Below are positions 11,244 through 22,944 of a DNA stretch of 64,000 nucleotides, piece by piece. The notes below the pieces were generated by a model. It did not search any database. It was given only the letters and a program-made list of their open reading frames with translations, and was not told the DNA's origin. Made by a program: the position numbers and the translations under genes. The stretch lies in the NCBI RefSeq assembly GCF_032118995.1, contig NC_092650.1, positions 8,494,001 through 8,558,000 on the forward strand, written 5' to 3'. The DNA is from Asterias amurensis (Eukaryota; Echinodermata; Asteroidea; Forcipulatida; Asteriidae). Numbering within the stretch: position 1 is the first letter of the stretch; each line of letters starts with the position of its first letter.

Positions 11244-14200
11244 TTAAAGCATGGTTGCCTCGAGGGAGAGGAAAAAGTACAATATACAAAGACCAAAGAG
11301 CACCGACAGGCAGTCCATGAATTCTGGTGCAGTGTTGGTCCCTGTCTGATGAGAAGCAGGTCTCTGCTGGCTGGTCTCTTGGCTACTTCTTGCTAGTTGA
11401 TAACCTAGTGTTCTGATAGGGAAGCTGGTGTTGTCTGTAGATTCATCATATGAATCTTTCGTCTTACTAGCTCCATCTTGGAGTATGTCACAAGATCCAT
11501 TTTCACCATCTCCCGTAGACTCCATGTTGTCACGAGGATGATCACGGCAAAATTTGTCGAATGGTACCTTATCAAGTAGCTGGTTGATTCTAGCTTCTAA
11601 ATTACTGAATTTTCTGACCAGTACGCCAATGTCATATTTCACTTCAGAATCTGAATCTTTCCTCTTCTTAGCTCCATCTTGGAGTTTATTGCAAGGTCCA
11701 TGTTCACCATCTCCCATGGATTCCAACTTACTGCAAGGGCAGTCATGGCTTTCCTTATTAAAGGGTAGCTGCTTAATCAGCTTGGATCTTCCTGCTGGTT
11801 GAAGTCTGCTTTCTTCCAAGAGGCCAATATCATCTGTTGATCCATCATTTGAGATTATCTTCTCAGTTACTCCACCTTGGAGTTTATTGCAAGGTCCATG
11901 TTCACCATCTCCCATGGATTCCATCTTGCTAGGAGGATAGTCTTGGATTTCCCTATCAAAGGGTACCTGCTCAATCAGCTTGGATCTTCCTGCTGGTTGA
12001 AGTCTGCTTTCAACCAAGAGGGCAATATCATCTGTTGATCCATCATTTGAGATTATCTTCTCAGTTACTCCACCTTGGAGTTTATTGCAAGGTCCATGTT
12101 CACCATCTCCCATGGATTCCATCTTTCTAGGAGGGTAGTCTTGGCTTTCCTTATCGAAGGGTACCTGCTCAATCAGCTTGGACCTTCCTGCTGGTTGATG
12201 TCTGCTCTCATTCAAGAAGCCTGTATCATCTGTTGATCCTGCATCTGAGATTATCTTCTCAGTTACTCCTTCTTTGAGTTTATTACAGGGTCCATGTTCA
12301 CCATCTCCCATGAATTCCATCTTTCTAGGAGGGTATTCTTGGTTTTCCTTATCAAAGGGTACCTGGTGCTTAATCAACTTTGATCTTCCTGCTGGTTGAA
12401 GTCTGCTTTCAACCAAGAGGGCAATATCATTGGTTGATCCATCATCTAAGATTATCTTGGATCTTCCTGCTGGTTGAAGTCTGCTTTCAACCAAGAGGGC
12501 AATATCATCTGTTGATCCATCATCTAAGATTATCTGCTTAGATGCTCCATCTTGGAGTTTATTGCAAGGTCCATGTTCACCATCTCCCATGGATTCCATC
12601 TTGCTAGGAGGGTAGTCTTGGCTTTCCTTATCAAAGGGTACCTGCTTAATCAACTTTGACCTTACTGCTGGTTGAAGTCTGCTTTCAACCAAGAGGGCAA
12701 TATCATCTGTTGATCCATCATCTGAGATTATCTCCTTAGTTACTCCATCTTGGAGTTTATTGCAAGGTCCATGTTCACCATCTCCCATGGATTCCATCCT
12801 TTCATGAGGATGGTCCTGGCAATCTCTGCCAGATTGGTCATCAGGGGCAGAGTAGAGGGATCTCACACGACCTTTTGTAGCTTCTCTCCTCATCTGAATT
12901 ATCATCTGCTGGCAAAGATTTCCAAATATTGTCAGATCTAGACTTAACAAGCCTGGGATGTTCTCAAGCTAAATACATCTCATTAAAACAATCCCCATTG
13001 AGGGCAAATAAAAAATGTGTTCCAGCAAAAGTACTCAAGTACTGAAGACTTGTAATTAAGAGCAAAATATTAAAACAAACATTGATGCGAAGAAGATTCA
13101 ACTTTTCGAAATGATCTATCAGTGACGAGAACCTGAAATAAAATGGGAGCCCCAAAAGTCTTGACCTATGCAAAATAGATCAATGCTCTTTTAATAACAC
13201 TTACTTTATCATTTTGAGTTGTCATTTCAGGAGTTGAGAGAGCAGTTTTGATGATCGGAGTATCCTTAACATGCTCAAGAGACTCGGCAAATGTTGACTT
13301 CATAGCCCCGTTGTCCGATGCATTATTGACCAAAAAGGAAGACAATTTGCCAGCCACCTGTTGGGACTTTGTGACCAGTTCATTAATGTTGGTCAACAGG
13401 TCAGCAATTTCACTGACCATGTTAGTAGATTGCATGGTGAAGTCATTAGATTGGCTGAGAGCCAAGTCTTTAGTGATGGTTAAGGTCTTGTTAGCAGATA
13501 CCACCTCAGGAGACTTGGAATTCTTGACAAGGTCACTAGACTGCACATCGATTTTAGGAGCCAGTTCTTGAGTCTGGTTAACAGAATCTGTAATCTCAGA
13601 GATGTAAGTCAGGTTGGACGATTGTGCCGACAGGGTTGCCATGGTGATACTTGGCGCATCCATCTGTTCAGAAGCTATGAAAATATCAAGAATGTAATTT
13701 TTAAACATATCTAGCTTTCATTTGTTATATTAAAATATTTTGGATCACTTATTGTTTTTAGAAACCCTTTTCTATTGATAAAACAACTCTGTCTGAAGTA
13801 CTTACTGATTGATGAACAATCACTTTCTTCATCATCGGTGTCATTATCGGTGTTATCGGTGTCATCATCGGTGTCATCATCAGTGTCATCATCAGTGTCA
13901 TCATCCGTGTCATCATCCATAAAGGAAATCATGGATTTCAAAGACTTATTAGCAGCCATGGTAACAAGATGTTCACTGTTATTTTGGTCCAGGATCTTAA
14001 TGATATCATCCACATCATTATTCTTATCTTGATCCTGATCCTCAACATCCATCTTAGCAATTGACTGTGAAGGATAAGGACAATAATTTTTTGTGTGAGT
14101 GACATTTTTGTATGAATCTTTCAAAAGAATGAATGTTTAACCTCCTGACACCACTGATGATTGACAGTTGTACACTTCTCTGTCTGATAATCTTATTGCA

Positions 14201-17200
14201 CAGCATGTTTTTATCTGGTTTCCTAGCCAGTGTCAAAGACGTCAGAATTTTGTTCCACAAAAGATTTAACAAGAAACGGCTTTAAATCTCATGTTTTTGC
14301 AAAGCATATTGAATAAATTCAAAAGGAAAACTGACCAGAGCAAGATTTGAACCAATGACCTTCAGATCCAGTGCTCTTCCAACTGAGCTGTCTGTAGCCC
14401 TATGTTGGTGCATGGTCTCCCTATTTTTTACAATATTTTTTATCAGAAGTGCCATTCAGAAGCTATACAACCATTAAATGATGTGATAGCCAGGGATCAC
14501 ACCCAAGTTTATGATACAACCTGGAAACTGGCAGTCAGGGAATCACATTATTAAGCTAGATAGCTCAGTTGGTATAGGGCGCCGTCACATTAAAGGGAAG
14601 GTACACGCTTGGTAATTGGTCAAAGACCAGTCTGTTCACTTGGTGTCCCATCATATGCATAACATATAAGCCTGTGAAAATTTGGGCTCAATCGGTCATC
14701 GGTGCGAGAAAATGATTAAAGAAAAAACACCCTTGAATTTGTATGCTTTCTGATAGAAATAAAAGACTTCTAGCTAGAAGTCTTTTATTATTTTAGTGAG
14801 AAATTACCTCTTTCTCAACAACTACTCTTCTTCAGAGGGAGTCGTTTCCCACAATGTTTTATACTATCAACAGCTCTCCAATGCTCGTTACAAAGTTAGT
14901 TTTTAAGTTAATATTTGTTTTGAGTAATTACCAAACATGTACCTTTCCTTTAATAAGGAGGTCATAGGTTCAAATCATAGTCTCGTAAATTTCTCTTTTT
15001 TTCATCCCCAAACAAAGTAAATAATTTAAATACTATTTTGGATGATGGGGTGACCAATATATATTCCAGGGATGAGAGCATCTTTGTGGACAAGAATCTT
15101 ATTAAGATCAACTAAATTTAGACTCACTTCGTCTGGAATCAACTTGCTCTCCGTGGCTGCATTCATTCCCTCAGATTCTAGAATTAAAATAAATTATTAA
15201 AAAAAGAATAGTATCCCCAAAAATCCAAGAATTAAATTAGAAATGGTGTAAAAAAGAGAAACATAGAAACAGCACAATTTTTTACTGATACTGGTTTTTC
15301 CACTCGACTTCTCTGTAACAATGGTAGTTGAAATAATTGAAGATTGTTTTTTAGGTTTTAAACTTTCCAAAATATATCATTTGTTTGTAAAGACTGTAAA
15401 TTTATGTCTCTCTGAAACTAAAAATTTACAAGGAAAGTACACTTTGCTAAAATTGATTTGATTTAGATTGGTTCCTTACTTGTTGAGGAAGATACAGTGT
15501 CTTTCTTAAGACTCTTCTGATCTGAGTCCATTGTTGACATGAAGGCATTGTAGGTAGCCAGGAATTGAATACGTTCTGCATTCATCTCATCAAGCTTCTT
15601 GATAACTGGATCCCAGTCATCTTCTGTCTCAATTTCCTACAAAGATTTAAAACAATTATTTATTGGGTTTCTTTCTTTTAACTCGTTCATGTCACCATTA
15701 CAATCAAAACCCTTTGAACTAAGATCAATTCTACAGATACTTTACTCATACCGTGTCAACCAATGGGTACGCTGAAGAACCAGTAACAGCATTGCACAAT
15801 AAACTGCCAAAACAGTATCGTAAATCAATACTTATATAAATGATGAACTTTAACAAGCATTTTAAACCATAAAAAGAATGCGCTGAATATTTACTCCATT
15901 CAAGATGTATTTGAATTTTATATTCAGTGGAGGTGAAACGACTTACAAGTTGTTCAATCCATTTGTTCATCCGTGATACATCAATATGGTGTGGGCCTGT
16001 AAAATAAAGCATTGCGGTGTTATTAAAAACATCTCTATGAATTCTGATTGTGTGTAGGCCTAATGGTCTTACTTAAAAAAGTTTAACAGAAAATACATGT
16101 ATAAACCAGTTGACCCGTTTTGCTGAAATTGTTTTTACTTCAGAAATCTGTTACACAATTCATTAAAAAGTTAGGATCAAAAGATAGGAAAAGAGTTTTC
16201 ACAGCAAAATTGAATTTAAAATGAAAGAGTAAAAACATTATTTAAACATTCAATAGAAAACAATTGGTTTGTTGATTTCCCGCAATCTTCAATCTGTTTT
16301 TTGTATAACGGAACTTTTTCACATTTGCTCATGTGCTTTTTTTTTTTGCTTTTTTTAAATAGTAAATATCTAATAAAATTTGTATGGGTATAATGGCTCT
16401 AGACAACCAACCTTGCAACAAATAAAAGTAGTCTTTTGAAATGTGTATATTAGTACGTACAAGGAAAGGTTGGAGGTTCTGGAATCTTCTTGTTCTCTTT
16501 CTCCACCAAGATTGAGACACAAGTTTCTTTGGCATCAGCTCCCTCTTCCTCCTCGGCTTTGACATCATCAGATTTAAAGTCTTCCCCACCGAGTTCTGCA
16601 GGCCCAATCATGTCCTCTATCAAGATGGAGGTAGCACAGTCTTTAGCCTCAGTTCCCTGGATATTGATCTTTTCTTCCTGGTTCTTGCAATCATCAGTGA
16701 TGCTTTCAAGGTCCTCCGTAGCTTCAGCTAAGACGGATACAACCAGTCCATTGGTCTGCAGTTCTAGGATCTGGTCTTCCTGGTTCTTGCAATCATCAGT
16801 GATGCTTTCGAGGTCCTCCGTAGCTTCAGATAAGACGGATGCAACCAGTCCATTGGTCTGCAGTTCTAGGATCTGTTCTTCCTGGTTCTTGCAACCATCA
16901 GCAAAGCTTTTAAGGTCCTGCGTAGCTTCAACTAAGACGGATGCAACCAGTCCATTGGTCTGCAGTTCTAGGATCTGGTCTTCCTGGTTCTTGCAATCAT
17001 CAGTGATGCTTTCGAGGTCCTCCGTTGCTTCAACTAAGACGGATGCAACCAGTCCATTTGTCTGCAGTTCTAGGATCTGGTCTTCCTGGTTTTTGCAATC
17101 TTCAGTGATGCTTTCGAGGTCCTCCGTTGCTTCAACTAAGACGGATGCAACCAGTCCATTGGTCTGCAGTTCTAGGATCTGTTCTTCCTGGTTCTTGCAA

Positions 17201-20200
17201 TCATCAGTGATGCTTTTGAGGTCCTCCGTAGCTTCAGCTGAGACGGATGCAACCAGTCCATTGGTCTGTAGAACTAGGATCTCTTCTTCATGGTTCTTGC
17301 AATCATCAGTGATGCTTTTGAGGTCCTCCGTAGCTTCAGCTAAGACGGATGCAACCAGTCCATTGGTCTGAGGTTCTAGGATCTGGTCTTCCTGGTTCTT
17401 GCTGTCATCAGTGATGCTTTCGAGGTCCTTCACAGCTTGAACTAAGACAGATGCAACCAGTTCTTTGGACAGCAGCTTTACGGTCTCTGCCTCATCATCA
17501 CATGAAGGCTTCTCCGTTACATCAGTTGAGATGGATTCAGTATTAAGGTCTTCATCGTCAAGTCCAAGTATCTCTTCCTTCTTGTTGTTTCCATTATCAG
17601 ATTCAAGGTCCTTGTTACTGAGTTCTGCAGGCGAAACAGAAATCTTGGTATTAAATGCTCCATTGTAGACTATGGTTTCCTTGTCTCCCTGCCCAGTAGG
17701 CTACTTGTTTAGTTCAATGTTGAGAGGTCAATCATGTCGGCTTAATATGTCACATAGAGTGACAGACAAACAAAACAAAGTTCCGATGCAAGATTTTTAT
17801 AATGTGTGTATAATGCACATCATATTTTAAAGCTGACTGAATTTATACATAAAACACATTTAGGATTTTGTTATGACTGACCTGACTGGATGTCCTTCAG
17901 CGCTTCTGCTAAGACAGATGCAACTAGTTCATTGGTCTGCAATGCTAGGATCTGTTCTTTCTGTTTTGTAAGGTCCTTCACAGCTTGAACTAAGACGGAT
18001 GCAACCAGTTCTTTGGACAGCAGTTCTATGGTGTCTTCCTCATCATCACATGAAGGCTTCTCCATTACCTCAGTTGAGATGGATTCAGTATTAAGGTCTT
18101 CATCATCAAGTCCTTGTATCTCTTCCTCCTTGTTGTTTCCATTATCAGATTCAAGGTCCTTGTTACTGAGTTCTGCAGGCGAAAAAGAAATCTTGGTATT
18201 AAATGCTCCATTGTAGACTAGTTTCCTCGTCTCCCTGGCCAGTATTTGCTTGGTTCAGTGTTGAGAGGCCAATCAAGCTGGCTTACTTGCATATCAGTGG
18301 TCACACAGAGTGACAGGCAAACACAACTAATTTCTGATGCAAGAATTAGATCATTTGTGTATTTTAAATGTACTCGGTTTTTTTAAACTGACTGAAGTTA
18401 TTTATCAAATACATTATTAATAAGGATTTATTTATGACTGACCTGAATGGATGTCAACAATGGCGACACTGCCATCAATTTCAAGGTTGGTGCTTGAAAT
18501 GGTGATCACTTTTTCTGACTGGATGTCAACTATGGCGACACTGCCATCAATTTCAAGGTTGGTGCTTGAAATGGTGATCACTTTTTCTGACTGGATGTCA
18601 ACTATGGCGACACTGCCATCATTATCAAGGTTGGTGCTTGAAATGGTGATCACTTTTTCTGACTGGATGTCAACTATAGCAACATTGCCATCAATTTCAA
18701 GGTTGGTGCTTGAAATGGTGATTACTCTTTTCTTTGCCTGAAAATGTTTTATTAAAATCTTATCATTCAAAAAGTATGTTAGAACCATTTATGGATTAAC
18801 TTAAATAGAAATGATACGAAACAAATGTCTCTTTAGCACTCAATTACTAGCACATGTAGGTGTTGCTAACATCAGGAAAGATGATGTATTATGTTAATTG
18901 CTTGACACAGATGTAACCATGCTTAACCAGATTGAAAACAAAAATTAACATCTGCTAAACAGGATAGTTTTCTAATCTGTTTTAATCGCAGATACTCCAC
19001 ACCATGGTATTCCAACAGGTCAGGGCTCGATTTTGGGATAGAATTCTACAAGACCTCATAGCTTGTAGTTCCAAACGAACAGAATCTTGAGTAAGAGCTT
19101 TTTACAGATTAATCAAATTTTCTTATTTGAGCAAACAATACTCAAAGGTTTATCTTATGATCTCTCGACATTTAAAAAAACAAATTTCTGTTGAAGATAT
19201 TATCAATGAGATATAAATGATAAGCTTTACAGACCCAGGGGTAAAATCACTGGCCCCTTTGGTCTGTGGTCAAGTGTTTATTTCGACCCCTGCAGGTGCA
19301 TGGAAAGTATGCCAGTTTGTTTCAGTTGTCAGTGAAGGGAAGAAGTGAGCCATTTTTTAAGTATTGAAGTTCCTGTGCTCCACATGCAACATAAAGCTAT
19401 GAAAACATTTAGTGTTATTTCAGAATTTAGTTTATGTTGCTTTTATGCAATTAACAGCAATAAAAAGATAAAACCTTTCACTTCCATTTAAAGGCAGTGG
19501 ACACTAGTGGTAATTACTCAAAATAATTATTAGCATAAAACCTTACTTGGTAACGAGTAATGGGGAGAGGTTGATGATATAAAACATTGTACAAAACGGC
19601 TCCCTCTGAAGTAGTGTAGTTTTTGAGAAAGAAGTAATTTTCCATGAATTTGATTTCGAGACGTTGAGTTTAGAATTTGAGGTCTCAAAATCAAGCATGT
19701 GAAAGCACACAACTTTGTGTGACAAGGGTGTTTTTCCTTTCGTTCTTGCAAATTAGACTACCGATTGAGCTCAAGTTTTCACAGGTTTGTTATTTTATGC
19801 CATACGTTGAGATGCACCAAGTGAGAAGACTGATCTTTGACAGTTACCAATAGTATCCACTGTCTTTAAAGGAATATTTTGAAGCAATTTAATTAAAGGG
19901 GATCCCCTGTCATGAAATGAAATGACTTTAATGTACAGCCACATGTCAATTTGTTGTGCGTTGCCGATTTTTCTTGTTTGTTGGCTGCTCAACAGACTGA
20001 TATTTACTGTTGATTAATGAACAAATTACACTTCCACTTGGTACTTACCCAGAATCTGAACTTTGATCTTTTCTTCAGTTTCTTGCCTGGATTTTGGGGC
20101 ATATCCACTGGCATACCAGTTAGTCGATCTTAGTTGAGTTAAAGACAAAGATTATGAATTAGATATGTGTTGAGGTTCATTCTTGAAGCTCATTGATGGA

Positions 20201-21755
20201 TATTAATTTTAAACCAAGTGCCTACTACTACAACTACTACTAAAATTCACCCAATTGAAGGCAGTGCACACTGTTGGTAATTATATATGGCCTCAACATT
20301 ATGACATATTTTTGTACCTTGTAGAAATGCCTAAAATACCAAACTTTTTGCATTTACAAGTGCATAATAGCGTGAAAACTGGTAAGTGGAGGATATATCG
20401 TAGCGTCATACGTTATCGACCCTCATATGTTTTCGGTCCCCAACTTTGATTCCTGTTTACCACGAAATTGTGCAAGCTGCACCGGTGACAGAAGCTATGC
20501 AGTTTACTCACGGTCTGTATTTTCATCAGGCTTAATCATGCTGAGAATAAAGTTTCCTGTCCTTGGTTATGCTCAAACAATTATAAAATGATTGACTTTT
20601 GGTACTAATCACTAGTGCATTATTATGCTAACATTCAAGAAGTGAGTCAAAGAAACATCATCCAACCTCGAAAGTTCAAAACAAAATTACTATTCTGCTT
20701 TAGTCACTAAATTGATCCCGTGAGGTGGTTACTATTTGGGATTCTGTGGTGCGCAAATGTGGGGAAAATATTAAAATATTTTAAGTGAAAATGACAACAA
20801 TTATTTTTTTTATTTACTGCATAACTGTTATAAATTCCGATAAGAGCAATAAATATTAAGTCTACATTTAAGAGAAAGTATCACAGATTGGTTTCTTATC
20901 TCCTGAAACCAAACATTACTGGTCTGAAATGGGGGAAAGCGGATTGTTATGAAGTGTAAGTGCATCAAGGGGGGGGGGGTTTACTTTCATGCCTTATGAT
21001 ATCTCTGCTCTAGATTCTAATATAGTTAGTAGCCATAATGCCGTCAGCGTCAAGCTAGCACCGGATTCAGCACCGGATTCAGTGTCGCCTTTATTTTGGT
21101 TGTAACAGCCAGTCGGCTATTGTATGTTTTTAAAAAGGTTTTCAGATACAGTTTTACAGTATTAGGCCTGAAGATTGTGTAACAAGATAGCAATCAGGCC
21201 TAAAACTGTATCTGAAAACCTTTTTAAAAACATACAATAGCTGACTGGCTGTTACAAACAACCAAAAGAATTAATAAGGGTGACACTGAATCCGGTGCTA
21301 GCTTGACACTGGTCATAATGCCTTAGGACAAAAATGTAATTAAATTTGTTAAGTAGGCCTACTAATAGGCAGTTTCAGTGAATTTAAATGCAGGTGATTT
21401 TTTCTCTGGGTAAAAAAATAAATGTCTATTTAAAAAAATTTTTATATCGCAACAATTAAAAAATAATAATGACACTAAAGGCCGAGTTATAGTCGGTCGC
21501 GCGATGGTCGGGCGTCGGAAATCTTGACGCGCAATCATAAAAAGACGCGGTTTTTAGGCCTCAGTCTTAGGATTGCGCGCAAGATTTCCGTCGCGCGACC
21601 ATCGCGCGACCGACTATAAACCGGCCTTTAACACTAACATAACAGTCGAGTAACATTGACATAACAGTAACACACCATTTTACGGAAAAGGGATGAGTGT
21701 GCATCCACTGTCACTTACCTAAAACACCGGTCTTCTTTGAGTGATGGCTTCCCAT
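11244..21755 (-). CDS. Unrecognised repeat-rich 1505-aa protein with lipid-anchor N terminus and C-terminal TM
   Basis: Eleven exons, all splice phases agree, total 4518 nt: 21755-21719, 20128-20049, 18737-18443, 18172-17882, 17624-16461, 15996-15947, 15636-15480, 15177-15128, 14064-13806, 13674-13205, 12908-11244. The protein starts MGSHHSKKTG, which fits the G-x3-S N-myristoylation rule, followed by a basic cluster GKKLKKRSKFRFWAKKR; together these resemble a MARCKS-style membrane switch. Then come four 24-aa repeats (VITISSTNLE type), a block of 34-aa repeats in exon 5 (seven full copies, core CKNQEDQILELQTNGLVASV), an acidic DDDT run in exon 9, an S/T-rich exon 10, and about six 66-aa repeats in exon 11 (core MESMGDGEHGPCNKLQDG). 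The last 25 residues are hydrophobic (LSVLFGLCILYFFLSL), a likely tail anchor. I recognise no known family. The exon 11 acceptor is the least certain junction (12908 or 12905). Function unknown; membrane tethering is inference. Confidence 0.8.
11400..12805 (-). repeat. Coding 198-bp (66-aa) tandem repeats in exon 11
   Basis: About six copies of a 66-aa unit containing MESMGDGEHGPCNKL, IISDDGSTDDIALLVESR, LQPAGRSKLI and VPFDKESQDYPP. Copy 2 has an internal extra piece of about 26 aa duplicating the IILDDGSTDDIALLVESR segment. The last two copies diverge. Copies are similar enough to allow length change by unequal exchange. Confidence 0.9.
13849..13925 (-). repeat. 12-bp coding repeat (DDDT) in exon 9
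   Basis: Five in-frame copies of a 12-bp GAT/GAC/ACx unit encode Asp-Asp-Asp-Thr, continuing into D/T/N-rich sequence. Strongly acidic and probably disordered. A likely length-variable coding microsatellite. Confidence 0.9.
14335..14400 (-). mobile_element. tRNA-derived SINE head
   Basis: Read on the minus strand, CAGCTCAGTTGGAAGAGCAC matches an A-box region and GGTTCAAATC a B box, 25-30 bases apart. The sequence then leaves tRNA homology. It is a SINE-type fragment in intron 8 of the repeat-rich gene rather than a functional tRNA: the acceptor stem is not paired. Confidence 0.55.
14556..14990 (+). mobile_element. tRNA-like SINE split by a MITE
   Basis: TAGCTCAGTTGGTATAGGGC (A-box side) lies at about 14564, and GGTCATAGGTTCAAATC (B-box side) at about 14960. 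A foldback MITE fills the gap. Without it the boxes would be at normal tRNA spacing, so the insertion split the SINE. Confidence 0.65.
14594..14949. mobile_element. TTAA-type MITE family 1 variant, nested in a SINE
   Basis: TTAA duplicates at 14590-14593 and 14950-14953. Ends AGGGAAGGTACACGCTTGG and complement of AGGAAAGGTACATGTTTGG. The interior matches family 1 (CACAATGTTTTATACTATC, CAAAGACCAGTCT). Orientation is reversed relative to most copies. Confidence 0.8.
16461..17624 (-). repeat. Exon 5: 102-bp (34-aa) coding repeats
   Basis: Within this exon about 16700-17440 holds seven full and one partial 34-aa units with the core DCKNQEDQILELQTNGLVAS. The 5' part of the exon is a paralogue of exon 4 (17882-18172), down to the acceptor TTTCGCCTGCAG and the ELSNKDLESDNGNNK start. 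Exons 4 and 5 therefore arose by duplication, with later expansion of the repeat in exon 5. Confidence 0.9.
18443..18737 (-). repeat. Exon 3: four 72-bp (24-aa) coding repeats
   Basis: Four near-identical 24-aa units with VITISSTNLEIDGSVAIVDI. Adjacent copies differ by a few bases, so the array is young or homogenised. Predicted strand-rich from the alternating V/I pattern. Confidence 0.9.
19492..19865. mobile_element. TTAA-type MITE family 1, intron 2 of the repeat-rich gene
   Basis: TTAA duplicates at 19488-19491 and 19866-19869. Inverted ends AGGCAGTGGACACTAGTGG and the complement of AGACAGTGGATACTATTGG. The hairpin centre is complete. Confidence 0.85.
21046..21310. mobile_element. Foldback element, 260 bp, near-perfect hairpin
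   Basis: Left arm from about 21050 (CAAGCTAGCACCGGATTCAG) pairs with the right arm ending at 21307; the CTGTATCTGAAAACC region pairs almost without mismatch for over 60 bases. The spacer is about 30 bases around 21180. It sits in intron 1 and is absent from the right arm of the inverted duplication, so it may be younger than that duplication. Confidence 0.75.
21478..21633. mobile_element. Foldback element with TAAAGGCCG ends
   Basis: TAAAGGCCGAGTTATAGTCGG pairs with CCGACTATAAACCGGCCTTTA. The arms are rich in CGCGCGACC motifs. About 155 bp, no coding capacity. It lies in intron 1 of the repeat-rich gene. Confidence 0.75.
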
Positions 21756-22289
21756 TGTTTTTATCTTGGGAAGCTCCAATCAAAAGCTGAAATTCTCATT
21801 TATTTCTCACCAAAATGAGACAATTTTTTATGAACGTCCACATCGTAAACGATCTCAAAAATCAACAATGGTTTGTGATCCGATTGGTGGAATGTTACCA
21901 GTATGCAAATTGTCTCTTCCTAGACGTTGTTGCTCACTTTTGAAGTGATAAAAACAAACGGATGGGTACCAATCTACTTGAACTCCGACCCACCTTTTCG
22001 TGGTTCTGTTACCATTGATCTCCATTACACACTCTGTGACGGAGATCAATGGTTGCTACGGCCCCCCTTCCTCCACCGCCGCCGGTCAAATAGCCTTTAG
22101 TCAAGATGCACGCGACACACCGGATAGCACGCACAGCACAAAAATGTAACGCACGGAAAAAGACTATCACCGCGAGCGGGCGGCGCGAAGCCATGAAGCG
22201 CCTTTACCAACTCGTTTTGGTGGGGGCCTTTTATTTTTCTCTACATTATTTTGCCAACGATTTTTGTGGGAGAAAATGTAACTAGTTTG

Positions 22290-22640
22290 CATCGAACAAT
22301 CTTGTGACGTCATGCAAGTAAATGTGGCTTCTTTTTGGCCGGCAACTGCACCACGCTAATGCATTATGTATGCAATACATTTTCTCCCACCAAAATCGTT
22401 GGCAAAAATGTAAAGAAAAACACAAGGCCCAAAAACGAGTGTTGGTAAAGACCCTTCGGGTTGTGCGTGACATCTGGCGTGCCGCGTACGCCTTGACTAA
22501 AGGCTACCCGTCACATGGCCCGGACGGGACGTCACAAGACCTGAGATACAAATACATCGAATAACGCACGATTGACGCACACACACACATGTGACGCGTG
22601 CGCGCAATCGTTCCCTTGTGACGTCACGTACAAGTTTCAC
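22290..22640. promoter_or_regulatory. CRE-like sites at the palindrome centre
   Basis: Perfect TGACGTCA octamers occur at 22305-22312 and 22619-22626, upstream of the minus-strand first exon and of its plus-strand copy. This octamer is the canonical cAMP response element. Promoter function is inference from position; no TATA box is evident. Confidence 0.4.
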
Positions 22641-22944
22641 GAGCAAGGGTCACGTGCCTTGTTAAATCAACGCATCGTTCCGTAGTTACAAAAACTGGGT
22701 CGGGGGTCAGGTAGATTGGCACCCAGCTGTTTCATAACTTTGAAGGTGCGCAACAACGTCTAGGGCCTAGGGAGGAAGTGGTAATCTGCATAATTGGTAA
22801 CATTCCACCAATCGGATCTCAAACCATTGTTGAATTTAAGATCGTTTATCGTTACGATGATCATACAAAAATTATTGTCTCATTTTGGTGAGAAAATAAA
22901 TGAGAATTTCAGCTCTTTGATAGGAGTTTTCCTACATATTTATA

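Noticed and set aside
16490-17371. A 293-aa plus-strand frame opposite exon 5
   Set aside because: It is the antisense shadow of the 102-bp coding repeat; splice signals and phases support the minus strand.
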